Of a DNA stretch of 6,085 nucleotides, positions 5,882 through 6,085 are shown one piece after another. The number at the start of each line of letters is the position of its first letter. The stretch's first letter is position 1. The position numbers and the translations under genes are program-made. The stretch covers positions 1-6,085 of the forward strand of contig JBLHKE010000487.1 in the NCBI GenBank assembly GCA_047619485.1, read 5' to 3'. Origin of the DNA: JBLHKE01 sp047619485 (GTDB lineage: Bacteria > Verrucomicrobiota > Verrucomicrobiia > Verrucomicrobiales > DEV007). The notes beneath the pieces are model-generated. The model did not search any database. It was not told the origin of the DNA and was given only the letters and a program-made list of their open reading frames with translations.

Positions 5882-6012
5882 CCCCCCACCTCGACCGCCT
5901 TCACCAACTCGAAGGCGATCATTCCCTGCGCCCACTCCAGCGGCGTGGTGGTGATCAGCTCCTGCGCGACCTCACCCAATTGACTGCCGCAGCACGCTAA
6001 ACGTTCGGCTAT
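5845..6012 (-). pseudogene. Possible gene remnant, 55-codon open frame ending in the repeat
   Basis: The minus-strand frame is open from a TGA at 6013-6015 to a TAA at 5845-5847. It reads protein-like text with GC-rich third positions (ERLACCGSQLGEVAQEL, then TTTPLEWAQGMIAFELVKAV) before running into the palindromic repeat (VTSILKSKPGA). It has no good start: only a TTG near 5990 and an internal ATG. It may be the tail of a gene whose 5' part was lost and whose original stop was replaced by the repeat insertion. I do not recognise the family, and it could be chance. Confidence 0.25.
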
Positions 6013-6016
6013 TCAA

Positions 6017-6045
6017 GTGACAAGCACCGCCACCCTCGCTATACT
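6017..6045 (+). promoter_or_regulatory. Sigma70-type promoter directed out of the window
   Basis: GTGACA (6017-6022) and TATACT (6040-6045) each match the consensus at five of six positions, with an ideal 17-bp spacer. The start point would be near 6052. Just downstream is ATG at 6055, opening a nine-codon frame that ends with TAA at 6082-6084. A second ATG at 6077-6079 is preceded by GGAAAGAAAG as a plausible SD and is open to the window edge. The second ATG may start a gene transcribed divergently from the efflux locus. Confidence 0.5.
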
Positions 6046-6085
6046 CAATCTGAGATGCCCACGCTCGGAAAGAAAGATGCATAAG

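Larger units (their letters stand above)
5722..6085. other. Intergenic region upstream of the efflux operon
   Basis: This 364-base stretch has no intact gene. From left to right it holds the candidate ECF promoter, a 12-bp palindrome, a partial and a full palindromic repeat, a possible minus-strand gene remnant and a plus-strand sigma70-type promoter. I see no tRNA, riboswitch or terminator. Confidence 0.7.

Overview
The window holds one minus-strand metal-efflux locus whose gene order matches the cnrYXH-CBA nickel/cobalt resistance locus of Cupriavidus metallidurans. In transcription order (right to left) it contains: a small one-TM anti-sigma-like protein (CnrY position), a membrane-anchored periplasmic metal sensor (CnrX position), an ECF sigma factor (CnrH position), a TolC/CzcC-type outer-membrane factor, a periplasmic adaptor and an HME-type RND pump. 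The pump runs off the left edge after 547 residues. The genes lie tight: a 4-nt gap between Y and X, 17 nt between X and H, an 83-nt gap before the outer-membrane factor, an ATGA overlap into the adaptor and an 8-nt overlap into the pump. No RNA gene, CRISPR array or transposase gene is visible.

Regulation can be read from the DNA. A 29-bp element with 21/29 identical positions and identical internal spacing occurs twice on the minus strand: just before the Y-like gene (5734-5762) and in the gap before the outer-membrane factor (4286-4314). These are the two positions where the C. metallidurans locus has CnrH-dependent promoters, so the element is the best candidate for the promoter recognised by the ECF factor encoded here. 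The likely circuit is: metal binds the X-like sensor, the Y-like protein releases the sigma factor, and the sigma factor transcribes both its own operon and the efflux genes. The X-like sensor lacks the His/Met ligand set known for CnrX and instead has a Cys-x2-His-Cys-x-His cluster, so the metal sensed may not be Ni/Co.

A 20-bp near-palindrome, CTTCGATTT[A/C]AAAATCGAAG, occurs four times as two inverted pairs, each making an 84-92 bp composite. One composite lies in frame inside the signal-peptide region of the adaptor gene. The other lies upstream of the Y-like gene. They look like a small non-coding mobile or REP-like element.

The right end (5722-6085) has no intact gene. It holds the promoter element, a 12-bp palindrome, the second composite, a possible minus-strand gene remnant, and a good sigma70-type plus-strand promoter pointing out of the window.

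The organism is a moderately GC-rich Gram-negative bacterium, as the RND/outer-membrane factor set shows. Weak Shine-Dalgarno sites and the dispersed palindromes are compatible with the Planctomycetes-Verrucomicrobia group, but this is a guess and the window does not prove it.
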